DNA of 64,000 nucleotides from Streptomyces sannanensis (GTDB taxonomy: Bacteria; Actinomycetota; Actinomycetes; Streptomycetales; Streptomycetaceae), in the NCBI RefSeq assembly GCF_039536205.1, contig NZ_BAAAYL010000001.1, positions 6,138,001 through 6,202,000 on the forward strand. The letters are read 5' to 3'. Both the position numbers and the translations under genes were made by a program. A model generated the notes under the pieces. That model was not told the origin of the DNA and searched no databases. It saw only the letters and a program-made list of their open reading frames with translations. Of the stretch, positions 1-10,107 are shown in pieces. Numbering within the stretch: position 1 is the first letter of the stretch; the number at the start of each line of letters is the position of its first letter.

Positions 1-2
1 AC

Positions 3-2699
3 CTCCCCGACGGCGCCCCCGTGAAGGGCCTCAGTCCCCGCAATCAGTGGGTGCGCATCGGGGCTCCCGTCACCGGGGGCGAGCAGGTCGTCCTGCACAT
101 CGAGGCCGCTTCCAATCCGGTCGTCTTCGGCCCCCGCCCCTTCGTGCCCACCCTCTTGGGGGACAGAGGGACGGCAGGCAGCGAGCCGCAGTACCGGCTC
201 GGCCGGATGGACCTCGCGGTCTTCGACCTCATGGTGTGGGAGCTCGTCCACGACCTGGAGGTGCTCGGGGAGCTGATGCGGGAACTTCCCGTCGACAGTG
301 CCCGCCGCTGGGACATCCTGCGGGCGGTCGAACGGGCCCTGGACGCGGTCGACCTCCAGGATGTGAACTCCACGGCCATCGCCGCTCGCGAGCAGCTCAT
401 CGAAGTGCTGGCCTCGCCCGCCCATCCGGCCGCCCATCACATCAGCGCGGTCGGCCACGCCCATATCGACTCCGCCTGGCTCTGGCCGCTGCGCGAGACC
501 GTGCGCAAAGTGGCGCGTACCGCCTCCAATATGACCGCGCTGCTCGAGGACGAGCCGGACTTCGTCTTCACCATGTCGCAGGCGCAGCAGCTCGCCTGGA
601 TCAAGGAACACCGTCCCGAGGTCTACGCGAGGGTGAAGAAGGCCGTGTCGGAGGGCCGTTTCGTGCCCACCGGGGGCATGTGGGTGGAGTCCGACACGAA
701 CATGCCCGGCTCGGAGGCGATGGCCCGTCAGTTCGTCCACGGCAAGCGCTTCTTCATCGAGGAGTTCGGTATCGACAACGAGGAGGTGTGGCTGCCCGAC
801 ACCTTCGGCTTCGCCGCCGGACTGCCGCAGATCATCAGGGCCGCGGGCGCGAAATGGCTGCTCACCCAGAAGATGTCGTGGAGCAGGACCAACACCTTCC
901 CCCATCACACCTTCCTGTGGGAGGGCATCGACGGCTCCCGCGTCTTCACCCACTTCCCGCCCGTCGACACCTACAACTGCTCGATGCACGGCAGGGAAAT
1001 CGCCCACGCCGCAGCGAACTTCAAGGAGAAGGGAGCCGCCCGGCGGTCTCTCGCCCCGACCGGCTGGGGCGACGGAGGCGGCGGCACCACCCGTGAGATG
1101 GTCGCCAAGGCCGCCCGGCTGCGCAGCCTGGAGGGTTCGGCGACGGTCCGCTGGGAGGCGCCCACTGAGTTCTTCGCCAAGGCCGAGGCGGAGTACCCGA
1201 ACCCGCCCGTATGGGTCGGCGAGCTCTATCTGGAGCTGCACCGGGCCACCCTCACCAGCCAGGCACAGACCAAGCAGGGCAACCGGCGCAGCGAACACCT
1301 GCTGCGCGAAGCCGAGTTGTGGGCGGCCACCGCCGCCGTACGCGCCGGATTCCCCTATCCGCACCAACAGCTGGACCGCGTCTGGAAGACCGTGCTGCTG
1401 CACCAGTTCCATGACATCCTCCCGGGCTCCTCCATCGCCTGGGTACACAGGGAGGCCAGGCAGACCTACGCCGCGGTCGCGGCCGAACTCGGCGGCATCA
1501 TCGAGGCTGCCCAGAACGCGCTCGCCGGTGATGGCGGCACCGTCCTGGTCTTCAACGCCGCCCCGCACACCCGGCACGGTGTCGCCGCGGGCGGAGCCGC
1601 CCCGGCCGCCGCGGCCGGCCGGAAGCCGGTCATGGCTCCGCGCACGTCCGGAGGGTACGTCCTCGACAACGGCCTGCTCCGGGTCGAGATCGACGGACGC
1701 GGACTCGTTGTCTCGGCCTACGACATCCAGGCGCGCCGCGAAGCCCTCCCTCCCGGCGCCGCCGCCGGTCTCCTCCAACTTCACCAGGATCTGCCGAACA
1801 TGTGGGACGCCTGGGACGTCGACAGCTTCTACCGCAACACCGGCTCGGATCTGACCACGTCCGACCGCATCACCGCGAGCGAGGGCGGGACTTACGTCTC
1901 CGTACGCGTCGTACGCACCTTCGGCGACTCCACCGCCACCCAGGTCTTCACCCTCGCCGCCGGGGCGAAGCGCCTGGACATCGACACCGAGGTCGACTGG
2001 CACGAGACCGAGAAGTTCCTGAAGATGGCGTTCCCGCTCGACATCCACGCCGAGCGGTACGCCTCCGAGACCCAGTTCGGCCACTTCTTCCGGCCCACCC
2101 ACACCAACACCAGCTGGGAGGCGGCCAAGTTCGAGGCCTGCAACCACCGCTTCGTGCATCTCGAGGAGCCCGGCTGGGGCGTGGCCGTCGTCAACGACTC
2201 GACGTACGGCCATGACGTCACCCGCACGGTGCGGGCCGAGGACAAGGGCACGACGACCACCGTCCGCGTATCCCTGCTGCGCGCACCCCGCTTCCCCGAC
2301 CCCGAGACCGACCAGGGCGTGCACCGCTTCCGGCACGCGCTCCTTCCCGGCGCGACGATCGGCGACGCGGTGCGCGAGGGCTACGCCGTCAACCTTCCCG
2401 AGCGCCGCGTTCCGGGCGGCGCCGCCGTGGCCCCGCTGGTCACCGTCGACGACGACGCGGTCGTGCTCAGCGCGCTCAAGCTCGCCGACGACGGCAGCGG
2501 CGATGTGGTCGTACGCCTCTACGAGTCCCGCGGCGGCCGGGCGCGTGCCCTGCTCACCCCCGGATTCGACTACGAGGACGCGTACGCCACGGACCTCCTG
2601 GAGCGCCCGCTGGACACCCCCGTGGCCGTCACCGCCGAAGGAATCCAGCTGTCGCTGCGCCCCTTCGAGCTGGTCACCCTCCGTCTGAAGCGGGCCTGA
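3..2699 (+). CDS. Alpha-mannosidase, GH38 family (5' end outside window)
   Basis: Retaining alpha-mannosidase of glycoside hydrolase family 38, which removes alpha-linked mannose from glycans. The frame is open to the window edge, so the true start lies upstream and about 900 residues are visible. GH38 landmarks are present: [12 protein letters not shown] (zinc ligands His and Asp), WLPDTFGF (with the nucleophile Asp), the [11 protein letters not shown] motif (zinc His), and a long beta-rich C-terminal part. No signal peptide can be judged because the N-terminus is missing. The last 26 bp overlap tail-to-tail with the convergent ABC ATPase gene, so no terminator fits between them. Family assignment is firm; the exact substrate linkage is not visible. 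Confidence 0.93.
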   Translation, partial: LPDGAPVKGLSPRNQWVRIGAPVTGGEQVVLHIEAASNPVVFGPRPFVPTLLGDRGTAGSEPQYRLGRMDLAVFDLMVWELVHDLEVLGELMRELPVDSARRWDILRAVERALDAVDLQDVNSTAIAAREQLIEVLASPAHPAAHHISAVGHAHIDSAWLWPLRETVRKVARTASNMTALLEDEPDFVFTMSQAQQLAWIKEHRPEVYARVKKAVSEGRFVPTGGMWVESDTNMPGSEAMARQFVHGKRFFIEEFGIDNEEVWLPDTFGFAAGLPQIIRAAGAKWLLTQKMSWSRTNTFPHHTFLWEGIDGSRVFTHFPPVDTYNCSMHGREIAHAAANFKEKGAARRSLAPTGWGDGGGGTTREMVAKAARLRSLEGSATVRWEAPTEFFAKAEAEYPNPPVWVGELYLELHRATLTSQAQTKQGNRRSEHLLREAELWAATAAVRAGFPYPHQQLDRVWKTVLLHQFHDILPGSSIAWVHREARQTYAAVAAELGGIIEAAQNALAGDGGTVLVFNAAPHTRHGVAAGGAAPAAAAGRKPVMAPRTSGGYVLDNGLLRVEIDGRGLVVSAYDIQARREALPPGAAAGLLQLHQDLPNMWDAWDVDSFYRNTGSDLTTSDRITASEGGTYVSVRVVRTFGDSTATQVFTLAAGAKRLDIDTEVDWHETEKFLKMAFPLDIHAERYASETQFGHFFRPTHTNTSWEAAKFEACNHRFVHLEEPGWGVAVVNDSTYGHDVTRTVRAEDKGTTTTVRVSLLRAPRFPDPETDQGVHRFRHALLPGATIGDAVREGYAVNLPERRVPGGAAVAPLVTVDDDAVVLSALKLADDGSGDVVVRLYESRGGRARALLTPGFDYEDAYATDLLERPLDTPVAVTAEGIQLSLRPFELVTLRLKRA

Positions 2700-3429
2700 G
2701 CACACGGGCGAGGAAGGAACGTGTGCGAGGGTGGCTCGGGCTGCCCAGCACGTCCTCCGGGCGGCCCTCCTCCACCACCGAACCGTCGTCCATGAACACC
2801 ACACGATCTGCGACATCGCGGGCGAAACCCATCTCATGGGTGACGACCATCATCGTCATGCCTTCGTCGGCGAGTGTGCGCATGACACCCAGCACCTCTC
2901 CCACGAGTTCCGGGTCGAGCGCGCTGGTCGGCTCGTCGAACAGCATCAGCGAGGGCCCCATGGACAGGGCCCGGGCGATGGCGACACGCTGCTGCTGACC
3001 GCCCGAGAGCTGTGCGGGATAGCTGCTCCCGCGGTCGGCGAGACCGACCTTGGCGAGGTTCTCGCGCGCGATCCGGCCCGCTTCCTCCTTGCTCCGCCCG
3101 AGCACCCGGCGCTGGGCGATCGTGAGGTTCTCCAGGACGTTCAGATGCGGAAAGAGGTTGAACTGCTGGAAGACCATGCCGATCCGGCGGCGCACCCGGT
3201 CGATGTCGACATCCGGGTCGGTGAGGTCGGTGCCGGCGACGGTCACCTTTCCGCTGGTGGGCTCCTCAAGCAGGTTCACACAGCGCAGCAGGGTGGACTT
3301 GCCGGAGCCCGAGGGGCCGATCACGCAGACCACCTCGCCCGGGTCGACGGTGAAGTCGATGCCGCGCAGCACTTCCCGGTCGCCGAACGACTTGCGCAGC
3401 CCCTGGATCTCGATCGCCGCGGTCGTCAT
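2674..3429 (-). CDS. Polar amino-acid ABC transporter, ATP-binding protein
   Basis: Cytoplasmic ATPase that powers uptake of a polar amino acid (glutamine/glutamate type). About 251 residues, normal for the family. Walker [10 protein letters not shown] (38-46), signature LSGGQQQR (141-148) and Walker B LMLFDEP (161-167) are all intact. The reading frame runs further upstream, but the ATG at 3429 is preceded by GAAGGAACGG and sits 4 bp after the permease stop, so it is the likely start. Last gene of the operon binding protein - permease - ATPase. It overlaps the convergent mannosidase gene by 26 bp. Confidence 0.93.
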   Translation of the reverse strand: MTTAAIEIQGLRKSFGDREVLRGIDFTVDPGEVVCVIGPSGSGKSTLLRCVNLLEEPTSGKVTVAGTDLTDPDVDIDRVRRRIGMVFQQFNLFPHLNVLENLTIAQRRVLGRSKEEAGRIARENLAKVGLADRGSSYPAQLSGGQQQRVAIARALSMGPSLMLFDEPTSALDPELVGEVLGVMRTLADEGMTMMVVTHEMGFARDVADRVVFMDDGSVVEEGRPEDVLGSPSHPRTRSFLARVLRPASDGG

Positions 3430-3433
3430 GTGA

Positions 3434-4270
3434 TCACCGTTCCTTCGCATGACGCGCCTCGAGGCGGCGCACGAGATAGCCGAGCGGGACGGTGACCAGC
3501 AGATAGCACAGCCCCGCCACGAAGATCGGCGTGGTGTTGGCCGTCTGGCCGGCGAAGTCGCGGCCGAACTTGGTGAGTTCGCGCTGCTGCAGGGTGACGC
3601 CGAGGAACAGCACCAGTGAGGAGTCCTTGAAGAGCAGGACGAGCTCATTGGTCAGCGGAGGCACGATGATCCGGAAGGCCTGCGGAATCACGATCGAACG
3701 CATCGCGGTGGCGTGCGGCATACCGAGCGTGCGGGCCGCCTCCAACTGCCCGCGCGGCACCGCCTGGATACCGGCCCGGATCGTCTCCGCCATGTACGCG
3801 GCCGAGACCAGCCCCAGCGCACAGGCCACCTGCCCGTACGTCCCCCCGGGGAAGGCCGTCCCGGGGAAGGCGAGCGGCACCCCCACACCCACGAAGATGA
3901 AGATCAGCAAGGCGGGGAGCCCGCGGAAGAACTCGATGTACGCCATCGCCACCCACCGGTACGGCGCCACCGACGACAGCCGCATCAGAGCCACGGCCAG
4001 GCCCAGGACCAGCCCCGCGGCGAAGCCGCTGAGCGTGTACACCACCGTGTTCAGCAGCGCGACCGTGATCAGATCCGGGAACAGTCGCTCGGCCACGGAA
4101 GGCTCCAGGAACTGCTCCTGGAGCCCGTTCCAGTCGGCCAGTACGCCGACGAGCGCCACGGCGACGAAGAAGACGGCGTACTGCACCCCGCGTGCGATAC
4201 GGCGCTTGCGCCGCGGCGACATCCGTGGACGCGCCTCTTCCGCGTGCTCCTTCGAGGTCAGGGTGGTCAC
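3434..4270 (-). CDS. Polar amino-acid ABC transporter, permease
   Basis: Membrane permease of the HisM/GlnP type, about 278 residues with several hydrophobic helices. The conserved cytoplasmic EAA-type loop reads [25 protein letters not shown] longer frame exists, but GTG at 4270 forms a GTGA overlap with the stop of the binding-protein gene (4267-4269), indicating translational coupling and the real start. Only one permease gene is present; such systems can work with a permease homodimer. Specificity cannot be read beyond polar amino acids. Confidence 0.9.
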   Translation of the reverse strand: MTTLTSKEHAEEARPRMSPRRKRRIARGVQYAVFFVAVALVGVLADWNGLQEQFLEPSVAERLFPDLITVALLNTVVYTLSGFAAGLVLGLAVALMRLSSVAPYRWVAMAYIEFFRGLPALLIFIFVGVGVPLAFPGTAFPGGTYGQVACALGLVSAAYMAETIRAGIQAVPRGQLEAARTLGMPHATAMRSIVIPQAFRIIVPPLTNELVLLFKDSSLVLFLGVTLQQRELTKFGRDFAGQTANTTPIFVAGLCYLLVTVPLGYLVRRLEARHAKER

Positions 4271-5097
4271 CGGCCGTCGGCGCCCTTCGGCATCGGTCCG
4301 ATCCACTGTTCGTACAGCTTCTTGTACGTGCCGTCGGCCTTGGCGTCCGTGATGGCCTTGTCGATCAGCTTCAGAAGCTCGGGGTTGCCGTCCTTGCGGA
4401 CCGCGAAGCCGTACTGCTCACCGGTGTCGAGATTGCCGACGACCTCGAACGCCGCGGCGTTGGCGGAGTCCTTGAGCCAGTTCTGCACCACCGGATAGTC
4501 CTGCACGATCACATCGACCTGACCGGTGCGCAGACCGTTGAGCTCGGCGTCGGTGCTCTCGAAGGACTGTGGGTCGGCGCCGTGTTCGCGGGCGAAGTCC
4601 TCACCGGTGGTGGCGGACTGCGAGCCGAACTTGAGCTTCTGCTTGACGATGTCCTCGACCGTCGATGCCTTGACGCCCTTGCGGGCCAGCAGCGCCTGCG
4701 TCGCATCGAAGTACGGGACGGAGAAGTCCAGGTTCTTCTTACGTTCGTCGGTGATGGTCATACCGGCGGCGGCCACATCGCACGTACCGGCGTTGAGGTC
4801 GGCCCCTGTCTTGATCGTCTCGAACGATTTGTCCACGATCTCCTGCTTGACGCCGAGGTCCTCGGCGACGAGATCGATCATCGACACGTCGAAGCCGACG
4901 ATCTTGCCGCCCTGTTCCGACTGGAAGGGGGCGTACGGCAGATGTGTGCAGGTGGTGAGCTTGCCGGACTTGACCAGCTTCACCCCGCCCGCGGTGGTCG
5001 TGCCCTCGTCGCTGCTGCACGCGGCGGCGAGCAGGGTCAGCGAAAGGGCGGCGGTCAGGGCGGCGGATCGGCGGAAGAGCACGCGTGAAGATCGCAA
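4267..5097 (-). CDS. Polar amino-acid ABC transporter, substrate-binding lipoprotein
   Basis: Family 3 solute-binding protein (276 residues) that captures a polar amino acid outside the membrane. A basic N-terminus and hydrophobic stretch end in lipobox LAAAC, giving lipidated Cys27. Typical SBP_bac_3 segments follow: GFDVSMIDLVAEDLG, CDVAAAGMTIT..R and a C-terminal KKLYEQWIG. The start is TTG at 5097, chosen because AAGGGG lies about 8 nt upstream. First gene of the operon. Two direct repeats of AGAGTGCAC lie in its upstream region. Glutamine or glutamate is a reasonable guess for the ligand, not proven. Confidence 0.92.
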   Translation of the reverse strand: MRSSRVLFRRSAALTAALSLTLLAAACSSDEGTTTAGGVKLVKSGKLTTCTHLPYAPFQSEQGGKIVGFDVSMIDLVAEDLGVKQEIVDKSFETIKTGADLNAGTCDVAAAGMTITDERKKNLDFSVPYFDATQALLARKGVKASTVEDIVKQKLKFGSQSATTGEDFAREHGADPQSFESTDAELNGLRTGQVDVIVQDYPVVQNWLKDSANAAAFEVVGNLDTGEQYGFAVRKDGNPELLKLIDKAITDAKADGTYKKLYEQWIGPMPKGADGR

Positions 5098-5132
5098 TGG
5101 TGTCCCCTTGTGAGGCTCATGTTGCGCGCCGA

Positions 5133-5170
5133 AGAGTGCACAGATTGTGGCACCGCGCCGCAGAGTGCAC
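5133..5170 (-). promoter_or_regulatory. Direct-repeat candidate operator before amino-acid ABC operon
   Basis: The nonamer AGAGTGCAC occurs at 5133-5141 and again at 5162-5170, 29 bp apart, in the region upstream of the binding-protein gene; a related TTGCAC follows at 5175. Spaced direct repeats here could be a regulator site. No regulator gene is adjacent and no -10/-35 pair could be assigned. Confidence 0.3.
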
Positions 5171-5197
5171 CAGGTTGCACACCATCACCAGTTGAAT

Positions 5198-5230
5198 ACC
5201 CGTCCTGCTGGGGGCGGGACGAGGACGGGT
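5198..5230 (-). terminator. Hairpin after RluA-type gene
   Basis: ACCCGTCCT (5198-5206) pairs with AGGACGGGT (5222-5230) around a 15-nt loop, 11 nt beyond the stop of the pseudouridine synthase gene. Probably separates it from the downstream ABC operon. There is no strong U tract, as is usual in Streptomyces. Confidence 0.5.
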
Positions 5231-5240
5231 GTCGCGCCCC

Positions 5241-6194
5241 TCAGTCGTCCGTCGCGAGCGGGGCTGTCGGCCCGGGCATCGCCAGTGTCCGCCTGCTCTC
5301 GAAACGCACCGGGCGGCCCGTCATCGGATCGGTGAACTCCAGTGTTTTCGCGAGCAGTTGGAGCGGGCGGGCGTAGTCGTCCGGGGCGGGCTCGGCGACC
5401 ACGGGGTAGACCGGATCATTGAGGAGCGGCAGTCCCAGACTGTTCATGTGCACGCGCAGCTGGTGCGTACGCCCGGTGGCGGGTGTCAGCCGGTACCGGC
5501 CGAGGCCGTCGCGGTGCTCCAGCAGCTCGACACGGGTCTCGCTGTTCGGCTCGCCCGACTCCTCCCGGGCCGCCATCACCCCGCGCTCCTTGACGATCCG
5601 GCTGCGCACGGTGAGGGGGAGCGCCAGTTCCGGGTCGTACGGAGCGATGGCCTCGTACTCCTTGCGCACCCGGCGGTCACGGAACAGCGTCTGGTACGCC
5701 CCGCGATGTTCGGGCCGTACGACGAACAGCGCGAGACCCGCGGTGAGCCGGTCCAGCCGGTGCGCCGGCTGGAGCTCCGGCAGGTCCAGATCGCGCCGCA
5801 GCCGGGCCAGCGTGGTCTCGGTGATGTGCCGGCCGCGCGGGGTGGTGGCCAGGAAGTGCGGCTTGTCGGCGATCACGATCCGCTCGTCGCGGTGGACGAT
5901 CCCCACCACGAACGGGACCGGCTGCTCGGGCGCGAAGTCGCGGTGGAACCAGATGTACCGGCCGGCGGTGTACGGCTCGGCCGCGCCAACGGGACCGTCC
6001 GTCCCCACGAACCGGCCCTCGGCGAACATCGCGTCCACGCGCTCGGTGCCGATCGCGGCCGCGAACCGCTCCATCAGGTGATCGCGCACGGTCACCCAGG
6101 ACCCCTCCGGGTCCGCGGGCAGCCGCAGTCGCGCCGGGTCGATGCCGTACCGCTGCGGCAGCGGGGCTGGTGGGGTCTTGGATCTGCGTCTCAC
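5241..6194 (-). CDS. RluA-family RNA pseudouridine synthase
   Basis: Isomerises specific uridines in rRNA or tRNA to pseudouridine. About 317 residues. The catalytic block HRLDRLTAGL (Asp about 148) and the later RTHQLRVHM motif are present. The N-terminal 80 residues look like a degenerate S4-type RNA-binding segment. The open frame begins at a TTG at 6203, but the in-frame GTG at 6194 is an equally good start; neither has a clear ribosome site. It is divergent from the WGR-DUF4132 operon, whose promoter lies just beyond. The target RNA position cannot be inferred. Confidence 0.9.
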   Translation of the reverse strand: MRRRSKTPPAPLPQRYGIDPARLRLPADPEGSWVTVRDHLMERFAAAIGTERVDAMFAEGRFVGTDGPVGAAEPYTAGRYIWFHRDFAPEQPVPFVVGIVHRDERIVIADKPHFLATTPRGRHITETTLARLRRDLDLPELQPAHRLDRLTAGLALFVVRPEHRGAYQTLFRDRRVRKEYEAIAPYDPELALPLTVRSRIVKERGVMAAREESGEPNSETRVELLEHRDGLGRYRLTPATGRTHQLRVHMNSLGLPLLNDPVYPVVAEPAPDDYARPLQLLAKTLEFTDPMTGRPVRFESRRTLAMPGPTAPLATDD

Positions 6195-6240
6195 GTGGGG
6201 CAAGGGTACGTGGGCCGGCGATGCGGAGGCGGAGACTCCG

Positions 6241-6263
6241 TTGTCAGTGGGCCCCGATACGGT
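6241..6263 (+). promoter_or_regulatory. RecA-NDp/PafBC-type DNA-damage promoter, copy A
   Basis: TTGTCAGTG (6241-6249), eight bases, then TACGGT (6258-6263). This matches exactly the actinobacterial LexA-independent DNA-damage promoter TTGTCRGTG-N8-TANNNT. The GTG start of the first WGR-DUF4132 gene is 42 nt downstream, leaving room for a short leader. The same element precedes the duplicated copy. Activity is inferred from the motif only. Confidence 0.7.
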
Positions 6264-6304
6264 GACGAGACTTGATCATCCGAGTGGGCGGACAGGGAGG
6301 AATC

Positions 6305-9300
6305 GTGCGGCGCTGGGAGTACGACGACGGCGCATCGTCGAAGTTCTGGGAGGCAGAGGCGGAGGGTGCGACGGTGACGGTCCGCTACGGGCGGATCGGC
6401 GCGGACGGCCGTACGCAGGTGAAGGAGTGCGCCTCGGCGGACGCCGCGCGGGAGTACCTGGCCAAGGTGATAGCGGAGAAGGAGCGCAAGGGGTACGAGG
6501 AGGCCGGGGCGGCCGAGGTACCGGCGGCCACCGCCGGCGCCTCCGTCGAGGCCGGGGTTCGGGCCGTCGACGAGGACACCTTCACCCTGCCCACCGCCTG
6601 GCGACGGCATCTGCACCCCAGGCGCGGCGGCATCCGCCGCACGGTGAAGAAGCCCGCCAAGGACGCGGTGGAGCAGGCCGCCTTCTTCATCGAGAAGGAC
6701 ATGAACTGGATCGAGACAGCCCTGGCCGGTCCGCTTGGTGAACCCCGGCTCGTCGAGGCCGCACAGGCGTACCTCGACGGTGGCGCGGACCCCCTCGGTG
6801 CCGCGGTCGTCACGGCGATACGGGGGACCTACGAGACCGACTACTCGGTCTTCGTGGACGCCTGGGTGGCCACCCACGGCCTGCCCTTCGCGGCCAGGGC
6901 CACCGTGGAGCTCTTCGAGGTCGATGTCCATTGGGACCAGCACGGGATGAAGCGGACCAATGCGTCCGTCCGGTACCTCGGCGAGGGTGCGCGGCAGTAC
7001 GTGACCATGCGGCGCCGTCCGGCGGCCGACCGTGTCAGGGCGCTGCTCGCCGCTGCCGACGAGGAGACGTACCGGGCTGCCGTCGCCGGGTTGGCCGGGA
7101 CCCGGGACGGGTCCCGCCGCCGCATCGTGGCGTCCTATCTCGTCCCCTCCGAGACCGACTGGGTGGCGGAGTGCATTGCCGAGCCCGGTCCCAGCGGCAC
7201 GGACGACCACACCATCCGCTCGATGCTCTTCTGCTCGCTGAACTCCCCGGAGCAGGTGGACCAGCTGGGCGGCCGGGCCGGGCTCGGGCCCGCCCTCGCC
7301 ACGATCGCCACGATCACCGAGGGCGTCGGCCCGGCCGTCGCCCCGCTGCTGGCGGAGGCATTGAACCGGAGCTACGTCGGCGGGGACGCACTCAAGCTCG
7401 TCGCCGGCGCACTTGTCGAACTGCCCACCGACGAGGCGTTCGGCATCCTGCTGTCCCGCCTGGACGACAAATACGTCCGGCCCGCCCTACTCAAGGCCAT
7501 GCACCGCTACCCCGTGCGCGCCCTGCGCATGGTGGTGGCCGCGACGCATCAGGGCCCGGCGGCCAGGCAGCTGCTCGCCGCACACATCGGCGGCAACCTG
7601 GAGCTGGCCAAGGCCGTGCTGCCCACGCTCGGCCCCGAGGCCGCCGAGGTGGTCAAGGCATGCCTGGACCAGTTCGACCGCGCCGAGGACGCACCGGTCG
7701 ACGCACTTCCCGAACTGCTGGTCAATCCGCCGTGGACGCGTAAGCGCGTAGTTGCCAAGCCCAAGGTGGTCACCGGGCTGTCAGCGGAAGGGGAACCGCG
7801 GATCGCCTGGGCGCAGGGTGAGCGGGACGAGTGGGCCAACACCACGTCCTGGTACGCACGGTGGCGTGCTGACCAGAAGGACAAGTGGGACGATGCGACG
7901 CTGCGCCGCGAGATCCAGCACAGCACGGTGCGCTCCGCCGGACTGTTCACCGGGCTGCCGGAAGAACTCGTCCGGCCGCTGCTGGACGAGTGGGACCCGA
8001 GCGACCTCTGGGACGGTGAGGACGCGCTGAGGCCCGTGGCCGCCAAGTTCGAACTGGCAGCGCTGCCGTTGCTGCTCAGGGCGGCCCCGCGCCAGCCGCA
8101 CCCCCTCGGCCGACTGCTCCTGCCGTATGTGTCCGTCGAGGTCGCCCGGCTGATGGCCGACTGGGCGGTCCGGCTCAAGTCGGCCGGTGCCACGGCCCGT
8201 ACCTGGTTCGCCCGGCACGGTGCCGAAGCCGCCGCTCTGCTCGTCCCCGACGCGGTGGGCAAGGCGAGCGCCGCCCGGCGCGCCGCCGAACAGGCGCTGC
8301 GGCAGATCGCCGCCGCCCACGGCGACGACACCGTACGCGCTGCTGCCGCCGCATACGGTCCCGAGGCCACGGAGGCGGTCGACGAGCTGCTCTCGGCCGA
8401 CCCGTTGGAGAACGCGCTGCCCGCTCGTATGCCCGTGATCTCCGAATGGGCCGAGCCGACGCTGCTACCGCAGATCCAGGTGCGGACCGGCGGTGCGCTG
8501 CCCATTGAATCGACTCGGCACGCCGTCACCATGCTGGCCCTGTCCAAGCCGGGCGAGACCTATCCCGGGGTCGCGGTGCTCACGGAGCACTGCGATCCCG
8601 ACTCGCTCGCCGAGTTCGCCTGGTGCCTGTTCGAGCAGTGGCGCATGTCGGGCATGCCGGCCAAGGAGAGCTGGGCGCTGAACGCCCTCGGTCTGCTCGG
8701 CGACGACGAGACGGTCCGCCGGCTCACTCCGGTCCTGCGGGCATGGCCCGGCGAGGGTGCGCACCACCGTGCGGTGGAGGGACTGGACGTGCTGGCCTCC
8801 ATTGGCACCGATGTCGCTCTGCTGCACCTCCACGGTGTCGCACAGCGCGTGAAGTTCAAGGCGCTGAAGGTCCGCGCTCAGGAAAAGATCGCCGAGGTGG
8901 CGGCGGGCCTCGGCCTGTCCGGCGAGCAGCTCGCCGACCGCCTGGTCCCCGACTTCGGCCTGAACACCGACGGTTCCACCGTCATCGACTACGGAACCCG
9001 CCGCTTCATCGTGGGCTTCGACGAGCAGCTGCGTCCCTACGTCCTGGACGAGGACGGCAAGCGCCGCAAGGATCTGCCGCAGCCCGGCGCCCGGGACGAC
9101 GCGAAGCTTGCCCCCGCCGAGCGCAAGCGGTTCATGGCCCTGAAGAAGGACGTTCGTACCATCGCCTCCGACCAGGTGCGCAGGCTGGAGGCCGCCATGG
9201 TGGCGGGCCGCTCCTGGACGGCGGAGGAATTCCGAGATCTCTTCGTGCGGCACCCGCTGCTGTGGCACCTGGTGCGGCGCCTGGTGTGGCTGAGCGAGAC

Positions 9301-9871
9301 GGAGGAGGGCACGACCACGGCTTTCCGGGTGGCCGAGGACCGTACCTTCGCCGATGTCGAGGACGACACCTTCGACCTTCCCGAGGGGACGACCGTCCGG
9401 CTCCCGCACCCCCTCCACCTGGGCGACGAACTCCCCGCCTGGTCCGAGCTGTTCGCCGACTACGAGATACTCCAACCCTTCGCGCAGATGGGCCGCCCGG
9501 TCCATTGCCTCAGCGACGAGGAAGCGGCAGGCTCTCGACTCACCCGCTTCGAAGGGATCACCGTCCCTACGGGCAGGCTGCTCGGCCTGGAGCGGCGCGG
9601 CTGGCAGCGCGGCGAACCCCAGGACGCCGGCGTCGAATGCTGGATCTCCAAGCAGCTCGGCCCGGACCGCTACGCCGTGATCAATCCGCACGACGGCATC
9701 GCCGTCGGCGCGGTCGATATCTTCCCCGAGCAGAAGCTGGACGCTGTCTGGCTCCATGATTCGCCCGGCGACTGGTCACCGCCTCGCGAGTCGACGCTGC
9801 GCTTCGCCGAGCTCGACCCAGTGACCGCCTCCGAGCTGCTCGCCGATCTGACGGAGCTGACCGCCAAGTGA
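6305..9871 (+). CDS. WGR and DUF4132 domain protein (YehI/MolR-like), copy A
   Basis: Large soluble protein of about 1188 residues, close to E. coli YehI (about 1200). Residues 1-75 form a WGR domain (RRWEYDD.. then VTVRYGRIGADGRTQ), a fold found in PARPs and thought to bind nucleic acid or partner proteins. The central part is helical and repeat-like. The C-terminal third is the DUF4132 region (FEGITVPTGRLLGLERRGWQRG). Start GTG 6305 is preceded by GGGAGGA; an upstream in-frame TTG at 6272 lacks a ribosome site. It is the first gene of a six-gene operon and has a paralogue immediately downstream at 10108. Function is unknown. The MoxR-type neighbours suggest it is a client or effector of an AAA+ remodelling complex; this is inference. 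Confidence 0.88.
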   Translation: MRRWEYDDGASSKFWEAEAEGATVTVRYGRIGADGRTQVKECASADAAREYLAKVIAEKERKGYEEAGAAEVPAATAGASVEAGVRAVDEDTFTLPTAWRRHLHPRRGGIRRTVKKPAKDAVEQAAFFIEKDMNWIETALAGPLGEPRLVEAAQAYLDGGADPLGAAVVTAIRGTYETDYSVFVDAWVATHGLPFAARATVELFEVDVHWDQHGMKRTNASVRYLGEGARQYVTMRRRPAADRVRALLAAADEETYRAAVAGLAGTRDGSRRRIVASYLVPSETDWVAECIAEPGPSGTDDHTIRSMLFCSLNSPEQVDQLGGRAGLGPALATIATITEGVGPAVAPLLAEALNRSYVGGDALKLVAGALVELPTDEAFGILLSRLDDKYVRPALLKAMHRYPVRALRMVVAATHQGPAARQLLAAHIGGNLELAKAVLPTLGPEAAEVVKACLDQFDRAEDAPVDALPELLVNPPWTRKRVVAKPKVVTGLSAEGEPRIAWAQGERDEWANTTSWYARWRADQKDKWDDATLRREIQHSTVRSAGLFTGLPEELVRPLLDEWDPSDLWDGEDALRPVAAKFELAALPLLLRAAPRQPHPLGRLLLPYVSVEVARLMADWAVRLKSAGATARTWFARHGAEAAALLVPDAVGKASAARRAAEQALRQIAAAHGDDTVRAAAAAYGPEATEAVDELLSADPLENALPARMPVISEWAEPTLLPQIQVRTGGALPIESTRHAVTMLALSKPGETYPGVAVLTEHCDPDSLAEFAWCLFEQWRMSGMPAKESWALNALGLLGDDETVRRLTPVLRAWPGEGAHHRAVEGLDVLASIGTDVALLHLHGVAQRVKFKALKVRAQEKIAEVAAGLGLSGEQLADRLVPDFGLNTDGSTVIDYGTRRFIVGFDEQLRPYVLDEDGKRRKDLPQPGARDDAKLAPAERKRFMALKKDVRTIASDQVRRLEAAMVAGRSWTAEEFRDLFVRHPLLWHLVRRLVWLSETEEGTTTAFRVAEDRTFADVEDDTFDLPEGTTVRLPHPLHLGDELPAWSELFADYEILQPFAQMGRPVHCLSDEEAAGSRLTRFEGITVPTGRLLGLERRGWQRGEPQDAGVECWISKQLGPDRYAVINPHDGIAVGAVDIFPEQKLDAVWLHDSPGDWSPPRESTLRFAELDPVTASELLADLTELTAK

Positions 9872-10009
9872 ACACAGTTGCAGCGCCCCCGGCTGAGGTC
9901 CGGTACGTCGACGAGCTCGCCGCCCTGCGGGCCGCCGACTCCGACCCCCGGCCGCCGGGCCGGCAGCTCAGCCTGCGCGGCCCGGCGGCTCATCACCGGT
10001 GACGAAAGC
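9868..10009 (+). pseudogene. Fossil 5' fragment of the MoxR ATPase gene
   Basis: A GTG overlaps the stop of copy A exactly as in the intact junction at 13638. The translation PAEVRYVDELAALRAADSD is nearly identical to the first residues of the MoxR protein (PAEVRYADELAALRAADSD). About 18 nt are missing near the start, and a 2-nt deletion around 9985 shifts the frame and creates a stop. Homology to the intact gene continues through GACGAAAGC (10001-10009), then jumps to sequence like that upstream of copy A. It is a by-product of a tandem duplication, too short to encode a working protein. Confidence 0.85.
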
Positions 10010-10042
10010 ACGTGGGCCGGCGTTGTGGAGGCGGTGACTTCG

Positions 10043-10065
10043 TTGTCAGTGGGGCCCGCTACGGT
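10043..10065 (+). promoter_or_regulatory. RecA-NDp/PafBC-type DNA-damage promoter, copy B
   Basis: TTGTCAGTG (10043-10051), eight bases, TACGGT (10060-10065). The spacer sequence differs from copy A, but both conserved halves are unchanged, which suggests selection to keep the promoter after duplication. The GTG of the second WGR-DUF4132 gene lies 42 nt downstream. Confidence 0.7.
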
Positions 10066-10107
10066 GACGACACTTGATCATCTGCGTGGGTGGACAGGGG
10101 AGGAACC

